Source: Chloroflexota bacterium (GTDB taxonomy: Bacteria > Chloroflexota > Limnocylindria > P2-11E). From it: a DNA stretch of 56,375 nucleotides. The notes beneath the pieces were generated by a model. The model was not told where the DNA came from and did no database searches. It saw only the letters and a program-made list of their open reading frames with translations. The position numbers and the translations under genes were made by a program. Where the stretch lies: positions 1 to 56,375 of the forward strand of contig VBIL01000037.1 in the NCBI GenBank assembly GCA_005879975.1, in the 5' to 3' direction. Positions 23,605 through 32,739 of the stretch are shown here, piece after piece (position 1 is the first letter of the stretch; each line of letters opens with the position of its first letter).

Positions 23605-24573
23605 CTAGCGGCCGCCGGGTGCGCCTGGGAACGGAATGCCCAGCGCCGAGATCTTGCCGCCGTTCGGCGCGGTGCCCAAGGCGAGGTTCGCGATGTACAG
23701 GCCGCGCTCGTGGAAGATCGGGCTCGCGGGGAAGTCGAGCGGATCGTCGCCCGGATTGTGTCCGTAGCGGGCGATCAACGCACCGCTCGGGGACAGCACC
23801 TGGATCTCGTTCGCCTGATTGGCGCACACATAGAGGTTTCCCTTGACGTCGAACTGGATGCCGTCGGCGCCGTCGAGCGCACCCGGGCCGAGCGTCGCGC
23901 CGTCGGCAAAGATCGAGATCGCGCCGGCGCTGCCGTCATCGTTCACCGCGATACGCAGGATCCGATCTCTGGAAGTGTTCGCGACATAGAGGAAGCCCTG
24001 CGTCCGGTCGAAGGCGACGCCGTTCGCGCCGAAGCCCGGGCAGAACGGTGGGCACATTGGAAGGAGCAACGGGTCAGCCTTCCAAAGCATCTTTCCGCCG
24101 CCGTCGGGGCTGACGGTGTAGATGGCGCCGGCGAACGAGTCCGACACGTACAGGGTGCCGTGGTGATCGCGGGCGATCGCGTTCGGCGCGCCGAAACCGG
24201 TGGCCAGCTCGGTGACCGCGCCGTTTTCAGGATCGACCCTGATGAGGCGCCCGCCGCTGAAGCCAGGATTGTTGTCGGCGACGTAAATCCCCTCGCTCGG
24301 GACGAACAGCTCGCCGAGCAGCGCGTGGTTCGCGGCGACCGGGATGACGCGGACCTGCCGGCCGCTGAGCGTGTACACGCAGATGTTCCCGGAGAGACCG
24401 GCGGCGTAGAGCAGCCCGTTCGACGAGGCGGTGATCCCCTCGGGGTTGTGACACGACGCGTTGTTTGCGTCGGCGATCGTCTTCACCACGCCTTGTTGGG
24501 GTTGCGCGGCGAGCACCGGTTGTGCGGATGCGAGCGTGAGAGCCGCGATCAATGGGAACAGCCAACGATGCAT
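23605..24573 (-). CDS. secreted NHL/SMP-30-like beta-propeller protein
   Basis: A 322-residue protein with a signal peptide (MHRWLFPLIAALTLASAQ, cut near VLA-AQPQ) and repeating propeller strands: NPEGITASSNGLLYAAGLSG, VPSEGIYVADNNPGFSGG, APNAIARDHHGTLYVSDSFA, ANGVAFDRTQGFLYVANTSR and ADGIQFDVKGNLYVCANQAN. This looks like a six-bladed NHL/SMP-30-type propeller, often lactonase-like or scaffold. The ATG at 24573 has GGAGGAAG just upstream; the open frame beyond is shadow. Convergent with the ABC exporter across the terminator. Confidence 0.8.
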   Translation of the reverse strand: MHRWLFPLIAALTLASAQPVLAAQPQQGVVKTIADANNASCHNPEGITASSNGLLYAAGLSGNICVYTLSGRQVRVIPVAANHALLGELFVPSEGIYVADNNPGFSGGRLIRVDPENGAVTELATGFGAPNAIARDHHGTLYVSDSFAGAIYTVSPDGGGKMLWKADPLLLPMCPPFCPGFGANGVAFDRTQGFLYVANTSRDRILRIAVNDDGSAGAISIFADGATLGPGALDGADGIQFDVKGNLYVCANQANEIQVLSPSGALIARYGHNPGDDPLDFPASPIFHERGLYIANLALGTAPNGGKISALGIPFPGAPGGR

Positions 24574-24610
24574 GGACTTCCTCCCCGCCACCGTAATGGC
24601 CGGGGAGATG

Positions 24611-25642
24611 CTAAGCCCGAACGAGCGGGAAGACTTCCTGGCCGATCCGGTCCATCTCCTCGCGCTGGGGACTGCACTGCAGGAGAAGCAGGTCGACGCC
24701 GATGCGCTCGAGCTCACGCACGCGCTCGGCGACCTGGTCGGGCGTGCCGACCAGACCGGTGCGCAGGCCTCGGTTGGACACGCTGTAGTCCTCAAGAGAC
24801 ACCTCGGTCTCGAGCTGCGAGCCTTTGATGAAATCGAGGTAGCTCGCATAGCCGCGTGCGGACGCGCGCACGTCCGTGATGCGCGCGAGCTCCTTCTTCA
24901 CCTCGGCCTCACCTTGACGGACGATCGCGTACCCGGCGACCCCGAATCGGAGCGGCGGGAGCTCGGGATGCTTCGCACGCCGCGCCCGCATGTCGCCGAT
25001 TTTCGCGCTCAGCACCTCGGGTGGGTCGCCGTGCATCAGATACGCGTCGCACTCACGCGCGATGAGATCCTTCGCCGCCGGTGACTCGCCGCCAGCGTAG
25101 AGGACGGGCCACGGTCTTTGAACGGGCTTGGGAGCGAGCCGTGCGTTCTTGATCGTGTAGTAGCGGCCCTCGAGGGAGAACTCGTCGTTCGTCCACATCC
25201 CTTTGAGCACTGCCAGGAACTCAGCGGTCCTCGCATAGCGCTCGTCATGTGCCACCCAGGTGCCGCCGTACTGGTCGCTCTCCGCCTGCCACCAGGCGCT
25301 CACGACATTCAGCGTGAAGCGGCCACCGGAGATGTGATCGATCGTCGCCGTTTCCTTCGCCACTAGCGCGGGCAGGCGGAAGTTCGGGCGGACCGCGGTC
25401 ATGAGCTCGAGCCGCTTCGTGAGCGGCGCCAGTGCCGCCGCTGTCGTCCACGCCTCGAGGCAGTCGGCCTCGGGGCCTTTGATGTCGTTCAGGTTGAGTT
25501 CGGCGACGAGCGTGACGTCCCAGCCGGTCACGTCCGCGTGCTGCGCGAGCTCGCGCTGGTATTCGAAGGTCGCGGGCATGCCCTCATCCTCGACGTTGCG
25601 CAGCCAGCCACCGAACACCGGCATCCAGAAGCCGAAGCGCAT
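24611..25642 (-). CDS. LLM-class flavin-dependent monooxygenase (SfnG/SsuD-like)
   Basis: A 343-residue luciferase-like enzyme. It starts at the TIM-barrel strand MRFGFWMPVFGGWL and continues with TGWDVTLVAELNLND, VAKETATIDHISGGRFTLNV, SAWWQAESDQYGGTW, NARLAPKPVQRPWPVLYAGG and GLVGTPDQVAERVRELERIG. The closest style is dimethylsulfone/alkanesulfonate monooxygenases, which use FMNH2 to desulfonate organosulfur compounds. That fits the sulfur-metabolism neighbours, but the substrate is inferred. Confidence 0.85.
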   Translation of the reverse strand: MRFGFWMPVFGGWLRNVEDEGMPATFEYQRELAQHADVTGWDVTLVAELNLNDIKGPEADCLEAWTTAAALAPLTKRLELMTAVRPNFRLPALVAKETATIDHISGGRFTLNVVSAWWQAESDQYGGTWVAHDERYARTAEFLAVLKGMWTNDEFSLEGRYYTIKNARLAPKPVQRPWPVLYAGGESPAAKDLIARECDAYLMHGDPPEVLSAKIGDMRARRAKHPELPPLRFGVAGYAIVRQGEAEVKKELARITDVRASARGYASYLDFIKGSQLETEVSLEDYSVSNRGLRTGLVGTPDQVAERVRELERIGVDLLLLQCSPQREEMDRIGQEVFPLVRA

Positions 25643-25654
25643 CGGACTAAGCGG

Positions 25655-26428
25655 TCATTTGCGGAGCGAGTAGGCGACGACCCAGCCGCTGGCCAACTGG
25701 TCTCCAGCGAGGTTCACCTCGTACCAGTCATAGCCGTCGGCTCCGAGCGGTCCGTCGCGGATGATCACTCGGGCGCCGTTGTCGAGCGTCCGGCGGATCG
25801 GGAATCCCAAACCGGCGCTCGCCCGCATGTTCGCCGAGTCCGCATATGGATTGCATACCGCCATCGCGTCGCCTGCGCGGAGCGGCTCGGTCCCCACCGG
25901 TCGCTTGGGGAAGGCCCCCGCAGGCGCGTACCAGTCAAGGATGTCGACGCCGGACGCGGTCTGGCCTCCGGTCACGGCGACACGGATCACCGAATGGTCT
26001 GTGCACTCCGCGCGGAGACCGCACGCCACCGCGGGGGTGTACGCGCCGGCCAGGCCATCGGCTTCTCCCTCGACGTACGCAAGAACCAGGTACATCCCCG
26101 GCTCGATGGCGCCGATCGTGTACGGGCTTAGCGCGCCTCCGGGAAGCCGCGGGGTGTGCAGTATGCGGAAGACCTTCGGGTCGTCGACCCGCATCGCGAT
26201 CAGCGCGAGGGGCGGGCTGCCTTCGGAGGGATATCCGAACTTCCCGTTGATCCCGCCGAGCGAGATCTGGCGAATCGCGGGGCACGCCGCGGCGGGACCG
26301 CCGCTCGGGGCGGGGACGCTCGCGGTCGCGGCAGGCTCGGAGCGGGACGGCGACGGCGTCGTCGGGCTCGGCGCCGCCGTGCAGGCGAGGGCCAACGTGA
26401 GAATGAAGACGGCGATGCGACCTGGCAT
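25655..26428 (-). CDS. lipoprotein, unknown
   Basis: About 257 residues from the ATG at 26428 (MPGRIAVFILTLALACTAAP); the lipobox LALAC is followed by a Pro/Ser/Ala-rich linker. The mature part has QISLGGINGKFGYPSEGSPP, a beta-rich region with an acidic-free GMYLVLAYVEGEADG strand, and a C-terminal SH3-like segment (ARVIIRDGPLGADGYDWYEV then LASGWVVAYSLRK). SH3-like modules often bind cell-wall or protein ligands. It lies between the LLM and ATP-grasp genes on the same strand. Function unknown. Confidence 0.65.
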   Translation of the reverse strand: MPGRIAVFILTLALACTAAPSPTTPSPSRSEPAATASVPAPSGGPAAACPAIRQISLGGINGKFGYPSEGSPPLALIAMRVDDPKVFRILHTPRLPGGALSPYTIGAIEPGMYLVLAYVEGEADGLAGAYTPAVACGLRAECTDHSVIRVAVTGGQTASGVDILDWYAPAGAFPKRPVGTEPLRAGDAMAVCNPYADSANMRASAGLGFPIRRTLDNGARVIIRDGPLGADGYDWYEVNLAGDQLASGWVVAYSLRK

Positions 26429-26442
26429 GCGCAGAGTTTGCT

Positions 26443-27482
26443 CTAGCACGCGCAATAGTATTTTCCGGCCGGTCCCTCGTTCAGGATGAGCTGGGCGAAC
26501 GGGCCCGGATCATCGGGGTCCCACACCGCGTTCACGATCTCGCCGGTCGCCGGGAAAAGCGGCCTGGTCTTCGCGAGCAACGCGTAGTCACGCTCGTAGA
26601 TCCAGCGCATCCCATCGCGCAAATCCCCGGCGCGCTCGCCCTGGCCGATCGCTTCGGTGTACGCCAGCCACGGCAGATCTACGCCGCTGGCGATCGGAAG
26701 ACCGATCCACTTCCACACCCGCGGGTTCACATCGAGGAGCAGATGCTCCTCGCGCGCGGGATCCCAAATGAACTCAACCTCGCTGATCCATACTGCTCAA
26801 GCTTCCGGCCCACGAATCCCCCGCGCACCTCGCCGTCAGGCGCGATGAACGAGCAGAACGAATAGAACCCGCCAGGAGGCACGTCGACGATCTCCTGCGC
26901 CACGCAGGCAAGATCGGAGGCCTCGCGCGCGAAACGGAGAAGCTCGGCGGCGTTCTCTGCCCGGAACACCTTCACGCCGAAGCGGTCGTAGAAACGACGC
27001 TGCTCGGCCGGCTTGACGATCGCCGGATAGCGAATCTCGCGGGAGGTGGCCTTCGGATCGTTCAGCGTGAACGTCTTGGGGATCGGAATGCCGAGGTGAT
27101 GAGCGTCTGCGTACAGCCGGCGCTTGTCGAGGACCGCGTCGATCACGGACAGCTCGCTGAAAGGGATGCGGTAGCAGGCCTCCAGCTGGGAGCGGTAGCG
27201 GGCGACCGCCATCACCCACTCATCGTTCGTGGGAAACAGGACCGCACCCTCGCCGAAGCGCTCGGCGTTGTCGAGCAGGTACTGCACGAGGCCCTTCTCA
27301 TCCTCGAGAGGATTCGGACAGGTATGCCGCTCCCTCACGGCGCGCGACGCTTGCCCGAGGCCGCGGGGGTCCGGATCGAGCGCAATCACCTCGACGCCAT
27401 GCGCGGCGAGCGAGCGCGCGACGGCCAGTCCCGTGATATGGCAGTTCATGACGAGAGCGCGTGCGGTGCTAGACGCGGTCAA
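26443..27482 (-). pseudogene. ATP-grasp ligase-like gene, internal deletion with frameshift
   Basis: The first part reads ARALVMNCHITGLAVARSLA, VIALDPDPRGLGQASRAVRE, EGAVLFPTNDEWVMAVARYR, KTFTLNDPKATSREIRYPAI and VKPAEQRRFYDRFG, up to GFVGRKLEQY (about 26793). Homology then resumes in another frame with ISEVEFIWDPAREEHLLLDV, then NPRVWKWIGLPIASGVDLPW, to the end at 26443. Roughly 30-35 residues that normally join these blocks are absent. ATP-grasp proteins of this style form C-N bonds or modify carbohydrates or peptides. As written the gene is dead. It overlaps the trans-sulfuration gene by 14 bases. Confidence 0.78.
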
Positions 27483-28668
27483 GGGCGCGATCGAGGTCGA
27501 GCGTGATGTCGGTCACGTCTTCGATCCCCACGGAGATGCGCAGGAACCCATCCGTGATGCCGAGGCGTTTTCGCTCTTCGGCCGCCAACCGACGATGCGA
27601 TGAGATCGGCGGATAGAGCACCTCGGTGAAGAGATCGCCGATCGTCGTCGCGGAGGCGGCGAGCTCGAGGGCATCGAGGAACCGGAACGCGGCCTCCTTC
27701 GTGTCCTCGCGCAGCGCGAACGAGACGACGCCTCCGTAAAGGCCACCGAACTGCCGGGTCGCGAGGGCATGCTGGGGATGGTCCGGCAGGCCCGGATAGC
27801 GGACGCGCGCGATCTTCGGGTGTACCGCGAGATGCCGCGCGACAGTCAGAGCGCTCTCGCATTGCCGGCGCACGCGAAGTGCGAGCGTGCGCATGCCGCG
27901 GATCGTGAGCCAGGCTTCGTGCGGTGGCATGTATCCACCATCGAGGATCGTGCGATCGCGCATCGCGCGCTGGAGCTCCTGCGACCCGCCGACGACGCCG
28001 CCCATCACGTCGCCGTGACCGTTGATGTACTTGGTGAGCGAGTGGATCACCATCGTCGCGCCCAGCGTGGCCGGCCCGACGAGCACTGGGGTCGCGAAGG
28101 TCGCGTCGACCGCGAGTGCGGCCCCGTTCTGGGTCGCGAGCCGCGCGAGCGTCACGATGTCGTTCACGCGCAGCAGCGGATTCGCGATGGCTTCGGCGTA
28201 CAGGAGCGCAGTGGGTCGTGCAGCGAGGGCGGTCTCCACCGCCTCGTGATCGGTCGTGTCCACGAAGGAGATGTCAGCGGCTCGCTCGCGCGACCAGCGC
28301 TCGAAGAGCGCGCGCGTCTGCCCGTAACAGTCCTCCTGGGCGACGACCCGGCCTCCGCGGGAGATCGCGCACGCGTCCACCGCCGCGGCGATCGCCGCCA
28401 TTCCTGTGACGAAGCACGTCGCCGCAGCGACGCCGTCGAGCTCCGCGAGGGCGACTTCGAGCGCCGCCGTGGTCGGGTTCCCGTACCGGCCGTACACATA
28501 GCCGGGGCGTTCATTGCCGAAGACCGCGTCCTGCTCGGCCGCTGAGCCGTAATCAAATGCGACGCTCTGCACGAGTGGCGGCACCACCGGCTCGCCGTCG
28601 CCCGAGGGGAGCGAGCGAGCAGCGCGCACCACGCGCGTGCCCGCTCCCAGCTCCCTTCGGTCCATCAA
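27469..28668 (-). CDS. PLP-dependent trans-sulfuration enzyme (second copy)
   Basis: A 399-residue Cys/Met PLP enzyme: FDYGSAAEQDAVFGNERPGY, YGRYGNPTTAALEVALAELD, TCFVTGMAAIAAAVDA, LYAEAIANPLLRVNDIVTLA and AVDATFATPVLVGPATLGA. The cofactor Lys is in IHSLTKYINGHGDVMGGVVG. It differs clearly from the copy at 10249-11397, in line with a methionine gamma-lyase or O-acetylhomoserine sulfhydrylase branch; the exact reaction is not decided by sequence. It heads a minus-strand group containing the ATP-grasp remnant, lipoprotein, LLM enzyme and NHL protein. Confidence 0.87.
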   Translation of the reverse strand: MMDRRELGAGTRVVRAARSLPSGDGEPVVPPLVQSVAFDYGSAAEQDAVFGNERPGYVYGRYGNPTTAALEVALAELDGVAAATCFVTGMAAIAAAVDACAISRGGRVVAQEDCYGQTRALFERWSRERAADISFVDTTDHEAVETALAARPTALLYAEAIANPLLRVNDIVTLARLATQNGAALAVDATFATPVLVGPATLGATMVIHSLTKYINGHGDVMGGVVGGSQELQRAMRDRTILDGGYMPPHEAWLTIRGMRTLALRVRRQCESALTVARHLAVHPKIARVRYPGLPDHPQHALATRQFGGLYGGVVSFALREDTKEAAFRFLDALELAASATTIGDLFTEVLYPPISSHRRLAAEERKRLGITDGFLRISVGIEDVTDITLDLDRALDRV

Positions 28669-28687
28669 GGGTCCAAAGGTACGCTGG

Positions 28688-29014
28688 TTATTCGGCGGGA
28701 GTGGTCGCCTCTTTCGCCTCTTCTGCGGGCGCCGACTCGAGACTCTTCGCGCGCTCGATGAGGTCAGCGACTTTCTGGCCGCCCTTGCGACCGATCCGCT
28801 CGAAGTGGCCGGCTCCGTACTTGGCGGTCACCGCGCGGCCGCCCTTCTTGCCGATCCGACCGAAGAACTCGGGCCCGTACTTGTTGGCCGTGCTCGAGCC
28901 GCCCTTCTTGCCGATCTTCTCGTAGAACTCCGGGCCGTACTTCTCGCTGACCAACCGGCCACCCATCCGGCCGGCTTCGGCGACCGTCATGCCGCCTCCT
29001 GTTTTCCGTGCCAT
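28688..29014 (-). CDS. KGG-repeat stress-type protein
   Basis: A 108-residue protein starting MARKTGGGMTVAEAGRMGG. It contains three clean repeats of about 20 residues, YGPEFYEKIGKKGG, YGPEFFGRIGKKGG and YGAGHFERIGRKGG, plus a degenerate first copy ending GRMGG. The GKKGG element matches the KGG motif of general-stress proteins such as YciG. The C-terminal LIERAKSLESAPAEEAKEAT tail is acidic. AAGGAG lies 7 bases before the ATG at 29014. The upstream open frame to 29218 is not supported. Role: probably stress or DNA/RNA-associated, by family. Confidence 0.8.
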   Translation of the reverse strand: MARKTGGGMTVAEAGRMGGRLVSEKYGPEFYEKIGKKGGSSTANKYGPEFFGRIGKKGGRAVTAKYGAGHFERIGRKGGQKVADLIERAKSLESAPAEEAKEATTPAE

Positions 29015-29192
29015 GGCCTGCTCCTTTTCCGAGTGACAGATGTACGGGCAGGTGTCATGCCGAGTAGGCGCCCGGGCGGGGATATCCGGTAACAGTTGCG
29101 CAACGATGCGTCTCTCGCGACCCAATGAGGCTATGGGTACCTCCGTTTCGCGGTAAACGCCGGGTGAAACGGATCCGCGTAGAGTCCCGCGC

Positions 29193-29780
29193 GTGGAAGG
29201 GCCACCTCCTCGGATCAAACCCCGAAGCTTGGACGACTACCTCGAGCAGCTATCGAGAGGCGTCTTTCAAGCCGGCATCAGCTGGCGCGTCGTCGAGGTG
29301 AAGTGGGCGGGGATCAGAGCCGCGTTCCACCGGTTCAGGGTCGAACGTGTCGCACGGATGAGCGACCGCGAGATCGACGAAGTCGCGCAGGACGAACGGG
29401 TGATCCGGAGCCGCCCGAAGATCGCCGCCGTCGTGCACAACGCGCGCACGCTGCTCGACCTCGAGCGTGCGGGCGGCTTCAAGCGCCATCTTGGTTCGTT
29501 TCACGAGTACGAGGAGTTGGCGACCGATCTCAAGAAGCGGTTCAAGTTCGTCGGCGACAGCGGCGCGTACCACTTCCTCTACACCGTGAGCCACCCGGTG
29601 CCGGACTGGCACGACTGGGCGAAGGCGCACGGGATCATGTGGGGCGCGAAGACTAAGCGGCCGGCGCGATCTCCAGGTCGATCGGCTCCTCGCGGACGAA
29701 AAGCGTCACGACCGTCGCCGCGAGCGCCGCGGCCGCGAAGCAAAACGCGCCAAGGGACCAAAAGCCGAGCCCGTCGATAA
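29193..29780 (+). CDS. DNA-3-methyladenine glycosylase I-like protein; natural stop missing
   Basis: Residues 1 to about 150 form an HhH glycosylase of the Tag type: LDDYLEQLSRGVFQAGISWR, VEVKWAGIRAAFHRFRVERV, KIAAVVHNARTLLDLERAGG and KKRFKFVGDSGAYHFLYTVS. After about 29650 the frame continues as Arg/Ser/Pro-rich text antisense to the end of the MFS gene, with no stop until 29780. The real C-terminus is likely near GIMWGAK (29650), and a shift of frame there would give TAA at once. Tag removes 3-methyladenine from DNA; here the reading end looks disturbed. GTG start. Confidence 0.7.
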   Translation: MEGPPPRIKPRSLDDYLEQLSRGVFQAGISWRVVEVKWAGIRAAFHRFRVERVARMSDREIDEVAQDERVIRSRPKIAAVVHNARTLLDLERAGGFKRHLGSFHEYEELATDLKKRFKFVGDSGAYHFLYTVSHPVPDWHDWAKAHGIMWGAKTKRPARSPGRSAPRGRKASRPSPRAPRPRSKTRQGTKSRARR

Positions 29781-30840
29781 GGATGCCCCCAACTGCGGCG
29801 CCGGCCACGATGCTCGCGCTGGTGACGGAAGCCGATAGTGCGAGGAGTGTTCCCCGGGCTTCGGGAACCTGTTCGGTGAGCAGCGTCGTGTTGGACGCGA
29901 AACGCGCGCCGATCACCGCGGAGAGCGCGAGGTTCAGAAGGGCGGTCGGGACGAGCGGCGGCGTGAGATTCGTCTGAAACAGGAGGAGCGCGCCCGAGAC
30001 GAGGACGCTGCCGGCGACCACGGGTTTGTGTCCGATGCGCGCACCGAGCCTTCCGCCGAGCTGACTTCCGACGAGCACCCCGAGGCCCTGCGTCAGCGCG
30101 AAGGTTGAAGCGAGTCCCTGCGACAGCCCAAAGCTCTGCTCGAAGAAGACGACGATGTACGTCGCCCACGTGAACCAGTAGAGAGCGCCGAGAAGGCTCG
30201 ACGCGATCGCGCCGAGCGCCGAGCGGTTTGTGACGATCGAGTGGTACAGCTCGCGCACGCGCGCGCTGTTGAGCGGTGTCTGCGCGGGACGCAGCTTCCA
30301 GAAAATCAGCCCTGCGGCCGCGATCGAAAGGACACCGACGATCGCCACCGACACGCGCCAGCTCGTCCCCTCGGCAACGATCCCCGCGAGCGGGATCCCG
30401 ATCACGGAGGCCATCGTGTTGAGGCCGATCACCGTCGACATCGCCGTCCCGCGTTCCCGATAGGGCACGTTGTCGCCGACGGTGGCGGTGACGTTTGGCC
30501 AGATCACCGACGAGCCGATGCCGGCGATCATCCGCGTCGCCACCAGCACCGGAAAGCTCGTCGCGAATGCCGACAGCACCGTGAAGACGCCCATGATCAG
30601 CGACCCCGCGACGAGAAAGCGCTTGCGCCCGAATCGGTCCGAGTACGGACCCGTAAGGACCGCCACGAGGATGCCCGGGGCGCCGTAGGCCGCGACGACC
30701 AGACCCGCCGTCCCCGTGGTGATCCCGAACTCGCCGCCGATCTGCGTCAACACGGGTGCGAATACCACGCCGACGTACACGGCGGCGAATGTCAGGAAGC
30801 CGAGCAGCCCGAGGAGGGCCCGGCGCTCGCCCGGGCTCAA
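29653..30840 (-). CDS. MFS transporter
   Basis: A 395-residue, 12-helix major facilitator protein. The loop 2-3 motif is SDRFGRKRFLVAGSLIMG, with GTAGLVVAAYGAPGILVAVL before it, VLVATRMIAGIGSSVIW after it, and VIGIPLAGIVAEGTSWR near mid-protein. The TTG start at 30838-30840 overlaps the M20 peptidase stop (TTGA) and gives LSPGERRALLGLLGFLTFAA as N-terminus; the upstream frame is antisense shadow. Drug/metabolite efflux type, substrate unknown. It may export or import the product of the peptidase it is coupled to. Confidence 0.83.
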   Translation of the reverse strand: MSPGERRALLGLLGFLTFAAVYVGVVFAPVLTQIGGEFGITTGTAGLVVAAYGAPGILVAVLTGPYSDRFGRKRFLVAGSLIMGVFTVLSAFATSFPVLVATRMIAGIGSSVIWPNVTATVGDNVPYRERGTAMSTVIGLNTMASVIGIPLAGIVAEGTSWRVSVAIVGVLSIAAAGLIFWKLRPAQTPLNSARVRELYHSIVTNRSALGAIASSLLGALYWFTWATYIVVFFEQSFGLSQGLASTFALTQGLGVLVGSQLGGRLGARIGHKPVVAGSVLVSGALLLFQTNLTPPLVPTALLNLALSAVIGARFASNTTLLTEQVPEARGTLLALSASVTSASIVAGAAVGGILIDGLGFWSLGAFCFAAAALAATVVTLFVREEPIDLEIAPAA

Positions 30841-32202
30841 GCGACCGGGCGACCGGCGAAGGCGTGCAGGAAGCGACCGAAGGCGCGGATATGGTCGAAG
30901 TAGTCGACGATCGCGATGTTCTCGTTGGGTGCATGGTTCGCCGACGCCGCGTTGCCCGAGCCGAATCCTGCGGCCGGAATGCCGAGCTTGTCGCACACCT
31001 GCGCCATCGGCCCGGATCCGGCGAGCAGCGGGTAGACCACCGGCTCCGTGCCGTAGGTCGCGCGGCACGCATCGACGGCGGCGCGCGCGGTGATCGAGTC
31101 CGTGGGCCAGCGCGAGGGCGGCTCGCCGTGTCCGGGAACGATCTCGACGTCGCCGAAGCCGCGCCCGTCGAGGTGCGCTCGGAGCAACGTGGTCACCGTC
31201 TCCGGGGTGAGGTCGGGCACGAGCCGGAAGTCGATCTTCGCGCTCGCCACCGCCGGCAGCACGGTCTTGGATCCGGCGCCGGTATAGCCCGACACGATCC
31301 CGCAGATCGTGCAGGTGGGCTCGAAGAAGTGTTTCGTCTTGAGCTCGACCCCGGAGAGGCCGCGCACGAAGCGCTTGATGCCGTGGATGCGCAGCATGCC
31401 GGGCTCGTCGAAGGGAAGCCGCTCGAGCGCCTGTAGCTCCGCCGCGGTCGGCGGCCGCACCCGGTCCATGAAGCCGTCGATCGTGATCTCGTCCCGTTCG
31501 TTCTTGAGCGACGCGAGCGCCCAGACCAGGCGCCAGGCCGGATTGGGAACGATCGTCGCGAGCGAGGAGTGCGCGTCCTTGCTTGCTGCGCGGACGCGGA
31601 GCTGCACGTACGCGATCCCCTTAAGCCCGCACGAGATCGTGGGTCGGCCGGCGGCGTCCTTGTACCCCGCCTCCCAGATGCAGCCGTCGGCCTTGAGCCG
31701 GTCGCCGAACCGCTCGACGAACGCCGCGAGGTGGGCCGAGCCGCTTTCCTCTTCGCCCTCGTAGAGGACGCGAACGCGCAGCGGCAGGTCCCCCATCGTC
31801 GCGCGGTACGCCTCGATCGCCTGCAGCCGAGCCATGAGGTTGCCCTTGTTGTCGGAGACGCCGCGCCCGAAGAGGTAACCGTCGCGCTCGGTCGGATCGA
31901 AGGGTGGCGTCTCCCACTCGTCGAGCGGATCGGGAGGCTGCACGTCGTAGTGGGTTGTAGACGAGGACCGTACGCGGACCCTGCCCCGTCTCGCCCACGA
32001 TCGTCGGCGGTCCGCCATCCACGCTGAGCGCGGTGGCGTCGACTCCCGCCCGACGCGTCCGCTCGAGCACGATCCGCGCCGTGTCGGCCACGCCGATGCC
32101 CTGCGCTGAGACGGTCGGCTGTCGGATCAGGGCCTTGAGCTCGTCGATGTACTCGGGCACCCGGTCGCGCACGTACGCGTCGAACTCCGCGAAGCCCATC
32201 AC
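30837..32202 (-). pseudogene. M20 family metallopeptidase with one-base frameshift
   Basis: The N-terminal part MMGFAEFDAYVRDRV...LIRQPTVSAQGIGVA ends in VLVYN. The next base triplet continues in a new frame as HYDVQPPDPLDEWETPPFDP, GYLFGRGVSDNKGNLMARLQ, YEGEEESGSAHLAAF and LLAGSGPMAQVCDKLGIP. The metal ligands (H in HYDVQ, D in GVSDNKG, E in EGEEESG) are all present once the frame is corrected. The break is a single extra C in the CCC at 31952-31954, so this may be a sequencing error in a homopolymer rather than a dead gene. The family covers dipeptidases and desuccinylase-like enzymes. Confidence 0.85.
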
Positions 32203-32218
32203 GCGATGCAGGCTATCG

Positions 32219-32518
32219 CTAGGTCGGGACCGTCGTCGTTCGAGTCTTGCTCTTGCCGAGCTCGCAGCGCGGCGAGACGGGCGTCACCTCGATCCATCGT
32301 TTCTGGCAGAGGTAGTGAACGATGCCATCGACGTCTTCGAGCGTTTCACGGCGATAGACCTTCGCGCGCGGGATCATGTACATGCAATCACCGCAGTTCA
32401 CCGGAAGGGCCGGCCGCGGACGATTGGCGGCGCGCGCGACGGCGAGCGCGAAGATCAGGCTGCCGATCGCGAACGCGGCGACGATCACGACGATGAGAAC
32501 GATCCCAAAAGTACCCAT
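32219..32518 (-). CDS. single-span membrane protein with Cys pair, unknown
   Basis: A 99-residue protein: an N-terminal membrane helix (TFGIVLIVVIVAAFAIGSLI), then a soluble tail with VNCGDCMYMIPRAKVYRRET, a CxxC that could bind metal or form a disulfide, plus two later Cys (YLCQKRW and SPRCELGK). No family recognised. It ends 17 bases before the M20 gene start and is divergent from the small lipoprotein (50 bases between starts). Confidence 0.55.
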   Translation of the reverse strand: MGTFGIVLIVVIVAAFAIGSLIFALAVARAANRPRPALPVNCGDCMYMIPRAKVYRRETLEDVDGIVHYLCQKRWIEVTPVSPRCELGKSKTRTTTVPT

Positions 32519-32568
32519 ATCCGCCGTGGCCTCCCGTGCGTAATGAACGGTACAGGAGGAGATCGTTG

Positions 32569-32739
32569 ATGACCGCTCGTGCGCTCCTGCTCATCGGCGT
32601 GCTCGTGACGGGCCTTCTCGCGGCCTGCGGCGGCGCGGGATCCGGTGGAGCGGGCGGGACCGGCGCTCCGGCGAGGTTCACGCCGATCCCCGCGAGCGGC
32701 ACCCCCGCGCCGTCGGACCCATACGATTACGGGTATTAG
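32569..32739 (+). CDS. small lipoprotein
   Basis: A 56-residue protein: MTARALLLIGVLVTGLLAAC with lipobox LLAAC, then a Gly/Ala/Pro linker (GGAGSGGAGGTG) and a short Pro/Asp/Tyr end (SDPYDYGY). AGGAGGAG lies just before the ATG. A similar tiny lipoprotein with the same style of tail follows the LLM gene at 33673-33792, so the two bracket that gene. No known family. Confidence 0.6.
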   Translation: MTARALLLIGVLVTGLLAACGGAGSGGAGGTGAPARFTPIPASGTPAPSDPYDYGY

